Source: Mucilaginibacter sp. OK283 (GTDB taxonomy: Bacteria > Bacteroidota > Bacteroidia > Sphingobacteriales > Sphingobacteriaceae). Taken from it: a stretch of 64,000 nucleotides of DNA. Position numbers and translations under genes: made by a program. Positions within the stretch are counted from its first letter, which is position 1; each line of letters starts with the position of its first letter. Positions 26,783 through 36,300 of the stretch are shown piece after piece. The notes under the pieces were generated by a model, which saw nothing but the letters and a program-made list of their open reading frames with translations, searched no databases and was not told where the DNA came from. The DNA lies in the NCBI RefSeq assembly GCF_900110415.1, contig NZ_FODR01000004.1, positions 62,001 through 126,000 of the forward strand, in the 5' to 3' direction.

Positions 26783-27805
26783 ATGGAAAAGAAGTTTCAG
26801 GACTTATGGTATCTGGTGGGCAACACGCCGATGTTAAAATTACAGTATACCTACAAGGGAAAGCCTGGAGAGATCTATGTAAAATGCGAACATTATAACC
26901 TTACAGGCAGCGTAAAGGACAGGATGGCGCTGTATATTTTATACAAGGCTTACAAAAATGGAAATATATTATCTAACGATACCATTATTGAGGCCACCAG
27001 CGGCAACACGGGTATTGCCTTTGCAGCAATAGGAAGGGCGCTGGGTCACGACGTAAAAATAATTATGCCCAATTGGCTAAGTAAAGAGCGGATTGATATC
27101 ATCAAAAGCATGGGGGCCGATGTATTATTGATCAGTAAGGAACAAGGCGGTTTTTTAGGCAGTATCAAATTAAGTAAGGAATTAGCCGCTGATGGCGGCG
27201 TTTTTTTACCCAAACAATTTGAAAACCTTTACAACGCCGAAGCGCACGAAATGACCACCGGGCCCGAAATATGGGAGCAACTCGCTGGCCTGGGCCTTAA
27301 GCCCGATGCATTTGTGGCCGGGGTAGGTACAGGCGGAACTGTAATGGGAACGGGCAAATACCTGAAATTGATGAATCCCGAAGTGAAAATCCATCCCCTT
27401 GAACCCGCTGAGTCGCCAACATTAACAACCGGGCACAAGGTAGGCAGCCATCGTATACAGGGAATTTCCGATGAGTTTATACCGGCAATTGTTAAGCTGG
27501 ACACGATGGACGAGGTCCTGCAGGCCAGTGATGGTGACGCTATCATTATGGCGCAAAAGTTATCTAAACAATTGGGGTTGGCGGTAGGCATATCGTCAGG
27601 TGCCAATGTTATCGGCGCCATTAAATTAAAGGAACAGTTGGGAGTGGACGCGGTAGTGGTTACGCTGCTATGTGACAGCAATAAAAAGTACCTCAGTACC
27701 GATCTGGTAAAAGAAGAACCCATTAAACAGGGATACATTTCAACAAATACAGATTTTACCGGGTATCAACCCATTTCCCGCCTAAATGAACCCGTTATTC
27801 AATAA
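26783..27805 (+). CDS. PLP-dependent cysteine synthase-family enzyme
   Basis: Fold-type II PLP enzyme of 340 residues from the ATG at MEKKFQDLWYLVGNTPML; an earlier in-frame ATG adds 13 residues. The PLP lysine is in TGSVKDRMALY (about residue 46), the substrate loop is ATSGNTGIAFA (about 74) and the phosphate-binding loop is GVGTGGTVMGTG (about 180). The layout is that of O-acetylserine sulfhydrylase, and cystathionine beta-synthase catalytic domains share it. It lacks CBS tandem domains. It would make cysteine, or a related beta-substituted amino acid, in the cytoplasm. The next gene starts 19 bp downstream and is part of a DsbD system, which fits a sulphur or thiol theme. Confidence 0.9.
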   Translation: MEKKFQDLWYLVGNTPMLKLQYTYKGKPGEIYVKCEHYNLTGSVKDRMALYILYKAYKNGNILSNDTIIEATSGNTGIAFAAIGRALGHDVKIIMPNWLSKERIDIIKSMGADVLLISKEQGGFLGSIKLSKELAADGGVFLPKQFENLYNAEAHEMTTGPEIWEQLAGLGLKPDAFVAGVGTGGTVMGTGKYLKLMNPEVKIHPLEPAESPTLTTGHKVGSHRIQGISDEFIPAIVKLDTMDEVLQASDGDAIIMAQKLSKQLGLAVGISSGANVIGAIKLKEQLGVDAVVVTLLCDSNKKYLSTDLVKEEPIKQGYISTNTDFTGYQPISRLNEPVIQ

Positions 27806-27824
27806 TTAATCAAGAGAAAATACA

Positions 27825-28274
27825 ATGAAAAAAATTACAACGATGATAACGGTGCTGATCTTGTTTGCCCTGCAAAGCAAATCGCAAATTTTGCAACCGG
27901 TAAAATGGAGTTATGCCGCTAAGAAAACCAGCGCAACAGAGGCAGTGGTATTTATTAAAGCAACTATTGATGCCGGCTGGCACGTATACTCCCAGTTTGT
28001 TAAAGATGGCGGCCCGGTGAAAACCACGATTGATTTTACCCCATCAAATACTTTTGCTATGGTTGGTAAAGCAACTGAGCCACAGCCTATTATCCGAATG
28101 GAGAAAGCTTTTGGAATGGAGGTTGGTTTTTTTGAAAACAGCGTGATTTTTCAGCAAAAGATTAAGCTGAAGGCCAGGCAGGTTACCGTTAGCGGCAAGC
28201 TGGAATATATGACCTGTAACGATCAGAAGTGTTTACCTCCGGATGATATAGACTTTAGCATACCTGTAAAATAA
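27825..28274 (+). CDS. DsbD N-terminal (alpha) domain as a separate secreted protein
   Basis: Secreted protein of 149 residues with a signal peptide (about 1-20, ITVLILFALQSKSQ) and the immunoglobulin-like DsbD alpha domain. The family signature ATIDAGWHVYSQFVKDGGP spans about 46-64. The redox pair is Cys131 and Cys136 in MTCNDQKCLPP. In Proteobacteria this domain is the N-terminus of DsbD and hands electrons to periplasmic partners. Here it is cut off from the membrane and thioredoxin part, which is encoded about 380 bp downstream. It follows the cysteine synthase gene by 19 bp. Confidence 0.88.
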   Translation: MKKITTMITVLILFALQSKSQILQPVKWSYAAKKTSATEAVVFIKATIDAGWHVYSQFVKDGGPVKTTIDFTPSNTFAMVGKATEPQPIIRMEKAFGMEVGFFENSVIFQQKIKLKARQVTVSGKLEYMTCNDQKCLPPDDIDFSIPVK

Positions 28275-28653
28275 ACCTTTAAAATTTATGGAATCAATGC
28301 GAATTTGGGGTACCCCAGGCTATGCCTTTGCCCGATTTTTTCCGACTTAGTGCTGTCTTGCGTGGTAAAACTTCCGGTTAATGCCGTTAAGCCGGAAGCA
28401 TTGTTACCAGCCGCCCATGTTTATGGGGTGTTGAAATACGGCTAAAGGTAAATACAATGGGTTTGGATTATCGGGTAATAGCAGCGGGCTTTTGCACCAT
28501 ATGACATTAACCGGTTAACAGATAATTATCATCAGGTGAGAGGGCTGTTGCTCCAATATCATCTTGATCACTTTGACCAGGTACAAGAATTACGTGATGA
28601 ACTTGGCTCTACAGGAATTGTAACAAATATCAGGGTTAAAAAAACAAAGATTA
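28275..28653 (+). other. Intergenic region inside the split DsbD locus
   Basis: About 380 bp. Short protein-like runs can be read in it but they are broken by stops, and I cannot assign them to a family. An open frame from 28536 runs into the next gene in another frame and is rejected. It may hold a decayed gene or a promoter for the DsbD membrane protein. Confidence 0.45.
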
Positions 28654-30330
28654 ATGAAGCGGATCATATTATTTATTTTACTAATTACAGGGATCGTATT
28701 TGCCCAAAATGTGGTAAAAGCACAAGACACTGCTTCAACCTCAGGTATAGAATTTACCCCTATTAATCCACCCCCGGCTGCAAAAACCATCGGGGCAACA
28801 AAAAAAGACGGCAGCCGGGAAAAAGCATTGGACAAAAAAAGCGGGAAGGCCGCATTAAAAGAAACTACCAAAGAGCAGCGCAAACAAACCCTATGGGCCA
28901 TATTTTTAGCCGGTTTGGCAGGCGGATTTGCAGCCCTGTTAATGCCCTGCATTTTTCCCATGCTGCCGTTAACAGTTAGCTATTTCACCAAATCGGGCGA
29001 TAAAAAGGGGAGTCCGGTGGGTAAGGCAGTTATTTATGGTGTCAGTATAATAGCCATATATGTGGTCATGGGGCTCCTGGTAACGGTAGTTTTTGGTGCC
29101 GATGCCTTAAATAGTTTATCAACCAACGGGATCTTCAACTTTGGTTTCTTTCTGTTAATTGTTGCGTTCGCAGCATCTTTTCTGGGTGCTTTTGAAATTA
29201 CTTTGCCTTCGGGCTGGGTAAATAAAATGGACCAGAACGCAGATAAAGGCGGCCTGGCCGGTTTGTTCTTTATGGCGGCTACATTGGCATTGGTATCCTT
29301 TAGCTGCACAGGTCCCATTATTGGTACACTGCTGGTTCAGGCCGCTACTACCGGGGCCTTACTGGGCCCCGCTATCGGTATGTTGGGTTTTGCGTTGGCC
29401 TTGGCTATACCGTTTGTATTGTTTGCTATGTTTCCCAGCTGGCTTCAATCGTTACCCAAATCAGGCGGGTGGCTTAACAGTGTGAAGGTGACGCTGGGCT
29501 TTCTGGAGCTGGCGCTATCCTTTAAATTCCTGAGCAATGTGGATCTGGCTTATCACTGGCACTGGTTTGACCGCGAAATATTCCTCGTGTTGTGGATCGT
29601 GATTTTTGCCCTGATGGGTCTTTATTTGTTGGGTAAACTAAAATTCAGTCATGACAGTGCCCTGAAATATATTTCGGTGCCCCGGCTTTTTCTGGCCATT
29701 ATTGTTTTGGCGTTCACTATGTATATGGTACCCGGGTTATGGGGTGCTCCACTTAAATCGATCAGCGCCTTTCTTCCACCACAGGCAACACAGGATTTCG
29801 ACTTGTCAAATCCGGGTATGGGTAATAATAATCAAAGCAACAGCAATAATACCACGGATACCCAGCCGCGTAAATATGCCGACCTGTTTGATAAGCCGAA
29901 GGGTTTTAATCCCTATTTTGATTATGATGAAGGCCTTGCTTATGCAAAAAAGGTACATAAACCGGTGATGATTGACTTTACAGGCCATGCCTGCGTAAAC
30001 TGCCGTAAAATGGAGGCGAACGTATGGCCCGACAACCAGGTATATCAAAGGATTACCCGGGATTATGTATTGGTCCAATTGTATGTGGATGATAAAACGG
30101 ACTTGGGTAAAGAAGAGCAAACCATTACGCCCGAAGGAAGAAAAATACAAACCATTGGCAATAAATGGAGCTATCTGCAAACTTCAAAATTTGTATCCAA
30201 TTCACAACCGTTTTACGTGCTGCTGGATCCGGATACACAGGAACCTTTAGTAACGCCCCAGGGGGCAGATTATGATCCGCTTAGCTATTTGAAATACCTC
30301 GATAGCGGTTTGAGTGCTTATGGTAAATGA
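28654..30330 (+). CDS. DsbD-type thiol:disulfide interchange protein (membrane plus thioredoxin domains)
   Basis: Protein of 558 residues with a signal peptide (about 1-24) and a charged linker. The CcdA/DsbD membrane domain covers about 85-375, with its redox pair Cys99 (LMPCIFPMLPLTV) and Cys218 (SFSCTGPIIGTL). A low-complexity Asn/Ser linker at about 390-405 is followed by a C-terminal thioredoxin domain with HACVNC (Cys447 and Cys450). It moves electrons from cytoplasmic thioredoxin across the inner membrane to periplasmic proteins. The missing alpha domain is the product of the gene at 27825, so the two together make a full DsbD. A small membrane protein gene overlaps its 3' end. Confidence 0.93.
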   Translation: MKRIILFILLITGIVFAQNVVKAQDTASTSGIEFTPINPPPAAKTIGATKKDGSREKALDKKSGKAALKETTKEQRKQTLWAIFLAGLAGGFAALLMPCIFPMLPLTVSYFTKSGDKKGSPVGKAVIYGVSIIAIYVVMGLLVTVVFGADALNSLSTNGIFNFGFFLLIVAFAASFLGAFEITLPSGWVNKMDQNADKGGLAGLFFMAATLALVSFSCTGPIIGTLLVQAATTGALLGPAIGMLGFALALAIPFVLFAMFPSWLQSLPKSGGWLNSVKVTLGFLELALSFKFLSNVDLAYHWHWFDREIFLVLWIVIFALMGLYLLGKLKFSHDSALKYISVPRLFLAIIVLAFTMYMVPGLWGAPLKSISAFLPPQATQDFDLSNPGMGNNNQSNSNNTTDTQPRKYADLFDKPKGFNPYFDYDEGLAYAKKVHKPVMIDFTGHACVNCRKMEANVWPDNQVYQRITRDYVLVQLYVDDKTDLGKEEQTITPEGRKIQTIGNKWSYLQTSKFVSNSQPFYVLLDPDTQEPLVTPQGADYDPLSYLKYLDSGLSAYGK

Positions 30331-30457
30331 TGATTATCAGGCTGATGATACTGTGACAGTTATAATGGTTGTCATCGGCTTTATGGTCATTTATCTCATC
30401 GTGCGCATGTTGCTGAACAAGTTTAAAGGTAAAGATGAGTTAGATGGATTGTTATAA
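30320..30457 (+). CDS. Small single-pass membrane protein coupled to dsbD
   Basis: A 45-residue frame starts at an ATG inside the last codons of the DsbD gene (11-bp overlap) and ends before a strong terminator. After an acidic start (MVNDDYQADD) comes one hydrophobic helix (TVIMVVIGFMVIYLIVRMLL), and then KFKGKDELDGLL. The overlap suggests coupled translation. I do not recognise a family; it could be an accessory subunit of the redox system or a chance frame. The good membrane segment and its place between a stop codon and a terminator favour a real gene. Confidence 0.5.
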   Translation: MVNDDYQADDTVTVIMVVIGFMVIYLIVRMLLNKFKGKDELDGLL

Positions 30458-30514
30458 ATTATTTTAGTTAAAAAGTCTTCATTTCGTTCTTTAATCAGTT
30501 AATAGTTAATTAAT

Positions 30515-30544
30515 AAAAAGCATCCCCTGAAGCGGATGCTTTTT
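30515..30544. terminator. Strong rho-independent terminator
   Basis: AAAAAGCATCC (30515-30525) pairs with GGATGCTTTTT (30534-30544) around an 8-nt loop, with further T after it on the plus strand and A before it. It closes the DsbD operon and could work in both directions. Confidence 0.92.
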
Positions 30545-30888
30545 TTGAAGACGTAAGAAAAATAGTATTCCATACATTTTTTCCTGGTTCCTGCTGTCAT
30601 TCGGTCGAAAGCATAATAGTACAAAAATATTTGGATAATAGGATCAAGGGACCTTTCATGCCAGGACGCGATTATAATCAGCGCCAAGGCCAAATGTAGT
30701 AAAACTACGGACAGTCAGTCTTATTGTTGATAATGCTGATCTGTAGTCGATTCAATGTTAGTATAAACAGGTTTCTTTCCCCGTCAATTTCAGATTTTAA
30801 TTTAGAAGTTATTAAATATCAAAATTAAATACTGACATTCGACAGACCAATTAATGTAACTACGCTTCAAATAAGCGACTAACACCAA
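30545..30888 (+). other. Intergenic region upstream of the second sigma gene
   Basis: About 340 bp with no supported gene. It should hold the promoter of the sigma gene, but no exact TAnnTTTG box was seen. Confidence 0.45.
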
Positions 30889-31479
30889 ATGAAAGCGCAT
30901 CTCCAATATTCAGATGAAGAACTTACGGGTTTAATCCAAAGTGACGAACTTGTAGCGTTTGAAGAAATATATAACAGATATTGGTACAAAATGTATGTTT
31001 TTACCAATAAAAGACTCAGGTGTAAGGAGGCATCCGAGGAAATTGTACAAAATTTTTTTACTAAATTCTGGCAAAACAGAAATACTATTAAAATTGACGA
31101 ATCCTTAAGGGCATACCTTTTTTCATCGATAAGTTATTTAATCATCAATCATCTAAAAAAGGAAGCCCTTAAAAATCAGTATCTACAGTTATCTTACATT
31201 GCTGTTGAAGACCGACTGGATAACTCAACCGAGGATATCGTACATTTAAATGATCTGCAGAGTATTATTGACAAAGAGCTGGAGAAGCTACCGGTACGTT
31301 GCCGTTCGGTTTTTGAGCTTAGCCGCAAGGGTAATAAATCAAATAAGGAAATTGCCCGCGTGTTAAATATATCTGAAAAAACCGTCGAGAACCATATCAC
31401 TAATGCCATTCGCTATCTCCGTATAAATCTAAAAAATTCATTGCTGTTTGCCCTTCTGGTATTCAGGCATCATCTATAA
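30889..31479 (+). CDS. ECF-type RNA polymerase sigma factor (FecI-like)
   Basis: Sigma factor of 196 residues. Region 2 spans about 22-90 (FEEIYNRYWYKMYVFTNKRL, then EIVQNFFTKFWQNR and YLFSSISYLIINHLKK), and region 4 spans about 125-178 (LPVRCRSVFELSRKGNKSNKE in part, then VLNISEKTVENHITNAIRYL). It ends in a short hydrophobic tail like many Bacteroidota factors. It is the first gene of the second sigma/FecR/SusC/SusD unit and probably drives expression of the fucosidase locus downstream. The FecR gene starts about 376 bp later, which is longer than usual. Confidence 0.92.
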   Translation: MKAHLQYSDEELTGLIQSDELVAFEEIYNRYWYKMYVFTNKRLRCKEASEEIVQNFFTKFWQNRNTIKIDESLRAYLFSSISYLIINHLKKEALKNQYLQLSYIAVEDRLDNSTEDIVHLNDLQSIIDKELEKLPVRCRSVFELSRKGNKSNKEIARVLNISEKTVENHITNAIRYLRINLKNSLLFALLVFRHHL

Positions 31480-31855
31480 CCCCGGTTTACTGGTCACAGT
31501 ATCCTTGTCCCAATACATCGGGCCTCGATCATTCTAAATAAATTTTAAGAACACAAAGTGAGAAGGCAATCTCACCTAACCAAGCTGGACATAGTAAGCT
31601 GAGCTAATAGTTCCGGATCTATACCAGTAAAAGTCCTTGTTTAGCTAACCAATCTTCAGTAAAAACGATTTCACGGAAGCTAAAATCAATGATTTTATTA
31701 TTCAGTGTTGACGCCCCCATGCACAACAAATTGTCTCGCGACTTTAAATTATTTACAATAAAATATTTTTTTAAAATTTATTTAGGGGGTACAGCTATTT
31801 TAATTGACTTCACTTATATAAACCAAGAGTAACACATTTTTTACAAATCTTTATC
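31480..31855 (+). other. Intergenic region between sigma and fecR genes
   Basis: About 376 bp with no gene. It is A/T-rich towards the fecR start and may contain the promoter recognised by the cognate sigma factor. No clear terminator was seen. Confidence 0.45.
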
Positions 31856-33085
31856 ATGGAAAAAAACATTTCAGTTGATGTGATTGAAAGATATCTGTCT
31901 GGAAATTGCACCCCTGATGAGATCAGGGAGGTATATCAATGGTTCAGATCATACGACAATATACCGGACAGCCTTGTCGGACTTCCGGACGATGAGAAGG
32001 CTATTGTTAAGGAGAAACTATTCGCACAAATTACAAGCGAAATCAACAACAGCGATAACGATAACATAGTACATCTGAATGTTAATTCCGTCAACAGTCA
32101 GGAGCCAAAGGAAAGGACTGACGGAACGCAGCAAAACATTGAGCGTAAAACTTATAGTTTATGGGCTAAAATTGCTGTAGTGGCCTCAGTCACACTGATC
32201 ATAGGCTTTTTACTTTACCCTGTGCTCACTAACCGCCATAAAATTGCACCTGAAATAGCGAAGGCACACTTACATGATATTGCCCCGGGGGGGAATAATG
32301 CTGTATTGACACTCGCAGATGGTTCTGAAATTATTCTGAATAATGCAAAAAAAGGATTGCTAAGCCAACAAGGCAATGTTAACGTATCTAAAACTTCTGA
32401 AGGATTACTTGTTTATAAAGCCAATAACGATGAGTCTGCCTCGGGTAATACGAAACTTAATACAATCACCACACCTAAAGGCGGACAGTATAAGGTGATG
32501 TTACCCGATGGGACCAAAGTATGGCTAAACGCGGTATCTTATTTGAGGTTCCCGACCAATTTTAGCGGTAATACGAGACAGGTGGAGATTGGCGGCGAGG
32601 TCTATTTTGAGGTAGCCAAGAATCATGCAAAGCCATTTATCGTAAAGTCAAACAGAACCCAAATTACCGTTTTAGGAACCCATTTTAACGTAAATGATTA
32701 TCCGGATGAGGCCTTTGCTAAAACTACCTTGCTTGAAGGTTCGGTAAAAATAAACGGGAAACAATCAGTTGGAATTTTAAAGCCCGGCGATCAGGCATCG
32801 TTGAATGAAAACGATGAAATGAAAATTGCTGCAGATGTGAATCTAAAAGAAGCTGTAGCATGGAAAAATGAGATTTTTGATTTCAATAACACTGATATCA
32901 CATCAATTATGCGGCAGGTAGCCAGGTGGTATGGCATTAACGTTATTTATACCGGCAAACCCGCGCCTGTTTTATATAAAGGAAGAATATCCAGAAATGT
33001 AAATCTTTCTGAAATGCTTGCCATGATAAAGTATATGGGAATAAATTACACACTTGAGGGGAACAACTTAACTGTAAAAAATTAA
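31856..33085 (+). CDS. FecR-type anti-sigma factor
   Basis: Protein of 409 residues. The cytoplasmic N-terminal part (about 1-100, VIERYLSGNCTPDEIREVYQW) should bind the sigma factor. One transmembrane helix lies at about 105-124 (KIAVVASVTLIIGFLLYPVL). The FecR domain follows at about 205-300 (TPKGGQYKVMLPDGTKVWLN in parts, EIGGEVYFEVAKN), and a DUF4974-type C-terminal domain at about 340-409 (FDFNNTDITSIMRQVARWYG). It is one of the longer forms, with an extra TLADGSEIILNNA segment. It relays the receptor signal to the sigma factor at 30889. Confidence 0.93.
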   Translation: MEKNISVDVIERYLSGNCTPDEIREVYQWFRSYDNIPDSLVGLPDDEKAIVKEKLFAQITSEINNSDNDNIVHLNVNSVNSQEPKERTDGTQQNIERKTYSLWAKIAVVASVTLIIGFLLYPVLTNRHKIAPEIAKAHLHDIAPGGNNAVLTLADGSEIILNNAKKGLLSQQGNVNVSKTSEGLLVYKANNDESASGNTKLNTITTPKGGQYKVMLPDGTKVWLNAVSYLRFPTNFSGNTRQVEIGGEVYFEVAKNHAKPFIVKSNRTQITVLGTHFNVNDYPDEAFAKTTLLEGSVKINGKQSVGILKPGDQASLNENDEMKIAADVNLKEAVAWKNEIFDFNNTDITSIMRQVARWYGINVIYTGKPAPVLYKGRISRNVNLSEMLAMIKYMGINYTLEGNNLTVKN

Positions 33086-33264
33086 AGTGTAATTATTCTT
33101 CTGGCATTCAGATAAATGCAATTGAAACCAATATAATAAAATTATAGTAACCCGATTTTTAACCTAAAATAATAAGCTTATGAGAGAAGAATTACAAATC
33201 TAATCACTCCCTTAAAGGTACCCATATTTTAATAGCCAGATCGTTTGATCTTAAATATAAAAAA

Positions 33265-33293
33265 GCCGAAAAGCGTTCGAAGCACTTTTCGGC
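33265..33293. terminator. Hairpin between fecR and susC (T-run on minus strand)
   Basis: GCCGAAAAG (33265-33273) pairs with CTTTTCGGC (33285-33293), with TTCG near the centre. A run of A lies on its left side, so the terminator-like T-run is on the minus strand. On the plus strand no U-tract follows. It may block antisense transcription into fecR or act as a processing or attenuation hairpin before susC. Confidence 0.6.
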
Positions 33294-33357
33294 AGCATTT
33301 GGGTGCCTAAACCAATTGACAAATTGACATTATTACTTACCCAAACATTACAAATGT

Positions 33358-36300
33358 ATGAAATTAAATCATAAGGCAATGCCCGTGGTATGGCCTGATT
33401 GTACCTCAATAATATTAACCATGAAACTCACTGCTATTTTCCTGATTGCAGCATTTATACAAGTGAGCGGCAAGAGTTTTAGTCAGCAGGTGACTATACA
33501 TCATAAAAACATTTCGATAGAAAAGGTCCTTCAGTTAATTGAAGATCAAAGTAGCTACCATTTTCTTTTCAAAATAAATGATCTGTCATCTTCAAGGAAT
33601 GTAGACTTAGAATTAACGAATGTTTCCGTTGAACAGGCACTTGACCAATGTTTTAAAAACACGGCCTTTACTTATAAAATTATTAACCGGACAATTTTAG
33701 TGAAAAAAACAGCTGACCTGCCTGACCGCGCGGCTGCCAATAGTTTTGTATTGCAAAAAATACAGGGCGTTGTAACCGATGAAAAAGGCGCTCCGCTTCC
33801 TGGTGTAACTATTAAGCTCAAAGGCACAACAACCGGTACAATTACCGATACCGACGGTAAATTTACACTGGAAGTTCCGGACGCAAATAGCACATTGATT
33901 GTCAGTTTTATAGGATTTACCTCGCAGGAGGTTTTAACAAACGGGCGTAATGTATTAAACATCCATTTAAAGGAGGCTCCGAAAGATTTAGGCGAGATAG
34001 TTGTTGTTGGTTATGGTCAACAGCGTAAGGAAACATTAACAGGTTCAATATCCACTGTATCTGGTAAAGAAATAACCCAAAGCCCTGCCCCCAACGTAGT
34101 AAGCTCCCTCGCAGGCAAGCTGCCCGGCCTGGTCGTAAATCAGCGTTCAGGGCAGCCGGGGGCCGATGATCCGAGTATAATTGTACGCGGAGTTGCAACT
34201 TTCTATAATGGAGGTTCAGGCAGCGGCCCGCTTATCATCGTTGACGGGGTGGAGCGTACGATAATAAGCCGCCTTAACCCAAATGATATTGAAAGTATTT
34301 CTGTGCTGAAAGATGGTTCCGCCGCTATTTATGGCGCGCGCGCCGCAAACGGTGTGATTTTGATTACTACAAAAAGAGGGAAAAAAGGCAAGCCGGATTT
34401 TAGCTTCAGTTACAATTACGCACTCCAAAGCCCTACTAAAGTTCCGAAAGTTTTGGATGCGGCAACATTTGCACAGGTATATAACGAAGGCAATTTTTAT
34501 CGGCAATCGACGGGTAGCACCTTCACAACGCCACCAGGTTACCAGCCATTTTATTCAGATGCTGCTATACAGGCATACAGAAGCGGTTCCGATCCGGTTA
34601 ATTTCCCGAATACCGATTGGGCAGGCGTTACCTTAAAAAACCATTCTTTCGTAAAAAACTATAACATGCAGGTTATTGGCGGTTCAGATAATGTACACTA
34701 CCTGTTTTCATTCGGCAGACTGAAGCAGGATGGTGGTTATGTTCATGATCCTCAAAATTACACGCAGTACAATTTTCGCTCGAAGGTTGATGTTGACATT
34801 AACAAATATTTGAATATAGGCGCCAATTTATCCGGTACGCTTGACACTAAAGCATATAGTACAGTGGCATCAAATGTTCAATTTATTAATATACTGCAGG
34901 CAAACCCAACGATAACGGCGATTTACCCAAACGGACTGATCGGCCCGGGCCGGCTGGGTGAAAATCCTTTGCTGATTGACCAGCGCGGTTATGACAATAT
35001 CAGTGAAACGCCTTTATATTCAACTTTTACGGCCAGCTTCAAAGTTCCGCATGTTGACGGGTTGAAGATCGATGCATCCTATAACTATGACCTGGATAAC
35101 GTATTTGAGAAGCGCTGGAATATACCGTACTTCTACTATCAGTATAATGTAAATACAAAAAACTACGACCGGATTCAAGGTTCAGCAACAGGGACAACTG
35201 AACTAACCGATACTTATTCGAAATATACTACGACATTAAGTAATATAAGAGTTTCCTATGACCATAATTTCCGCAACCATCATGTGGCAGCCATGGTTGG
35301 AAAGGAGCAGCAGCAGAATACTTTTTCGGGCGCAGATGCATACAGAAAGAATTTTTTGACCCAGGCCCTCCCGCAGATTAATTATGGCAGCAGCGTTCCG
35401 GCTGACCAGGCCAATGGCGGCTCGGCGAGTTCAAGTGCCCGCAACAACTATTTTGGAAGGTTTAATTACGATCTCGACTCCAAATACCTTGTAGAATTTT
35501 TGTTCCGTTACGATGGTTCCCCCATTTTTCCTTCTAACAACAGATACGGTTTCTTCCCGGGTGCATCAGTTGGGTGGCGATTGTCTGAAGAGAAGTTTCT
35601 TAAAGACCGGGCTCCGTTTATAAACCAGCTGAAACTGAGGGCTACCTATGGTGAAATAGGTAACGACCGTGTGGGGACCTACAACTATTTACAGGCATAT
35701 AATTTCGGACAAAACTATGTTTTCGGAAGTACCGATGCGCCGGGTATCTATTCCAACGTGCTGCCCAACCCCAATATCCACTGGGAGGTAAGTAAGAAAA
35801 CAGATTTTGGACTGGAGTCTGAATTGTGGAACGGTTTGCTGGGGGTAGATTTTACCTACTATTTGGAAAAAAGATCTAATATCCTGGCTATTCCGAACCT
35901 GTCAGTTAGCCAGGTATTGGGCTTCCCGGCTCTTCCTGCTGAAAATATCGGAAAAATGGACAACCACGGCTTTGAATTAAGCGTAAGTACCAGGAGTAAA
36001 ATTGGTGAGGTAACCTATAGCATAGCTGCCAACTTAAACTATAACAGAAGCAAAATTATTTACCAGGACGAAGTTCCGCCACAGGAGCCATACCAGGGTT
36101 TTACCGGCCATCCTTTTGGAGCGGGAATGTATTATAAAGCTGATGGTATTTTTCACACACAGGCCGAACTGGACGCTTATCCCCATGATCCGAATACCAG
36201 GGTGGGGGATGTTAAAATGCTTGATTTAAATCATGACGGCAAGATAGATTCAAAAGATCAGTTCACCTTTGATGGCAGCGTTTTACCCAGGTATACATTT

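Noticed and set aside
28536-28766. 76-codon frame upstream of the DsbD membrane protein gene
   Set aside because: More than half overlaps the DsbD signal-peptide region in another frame; its CPKCGK-like run arises from that overlap.
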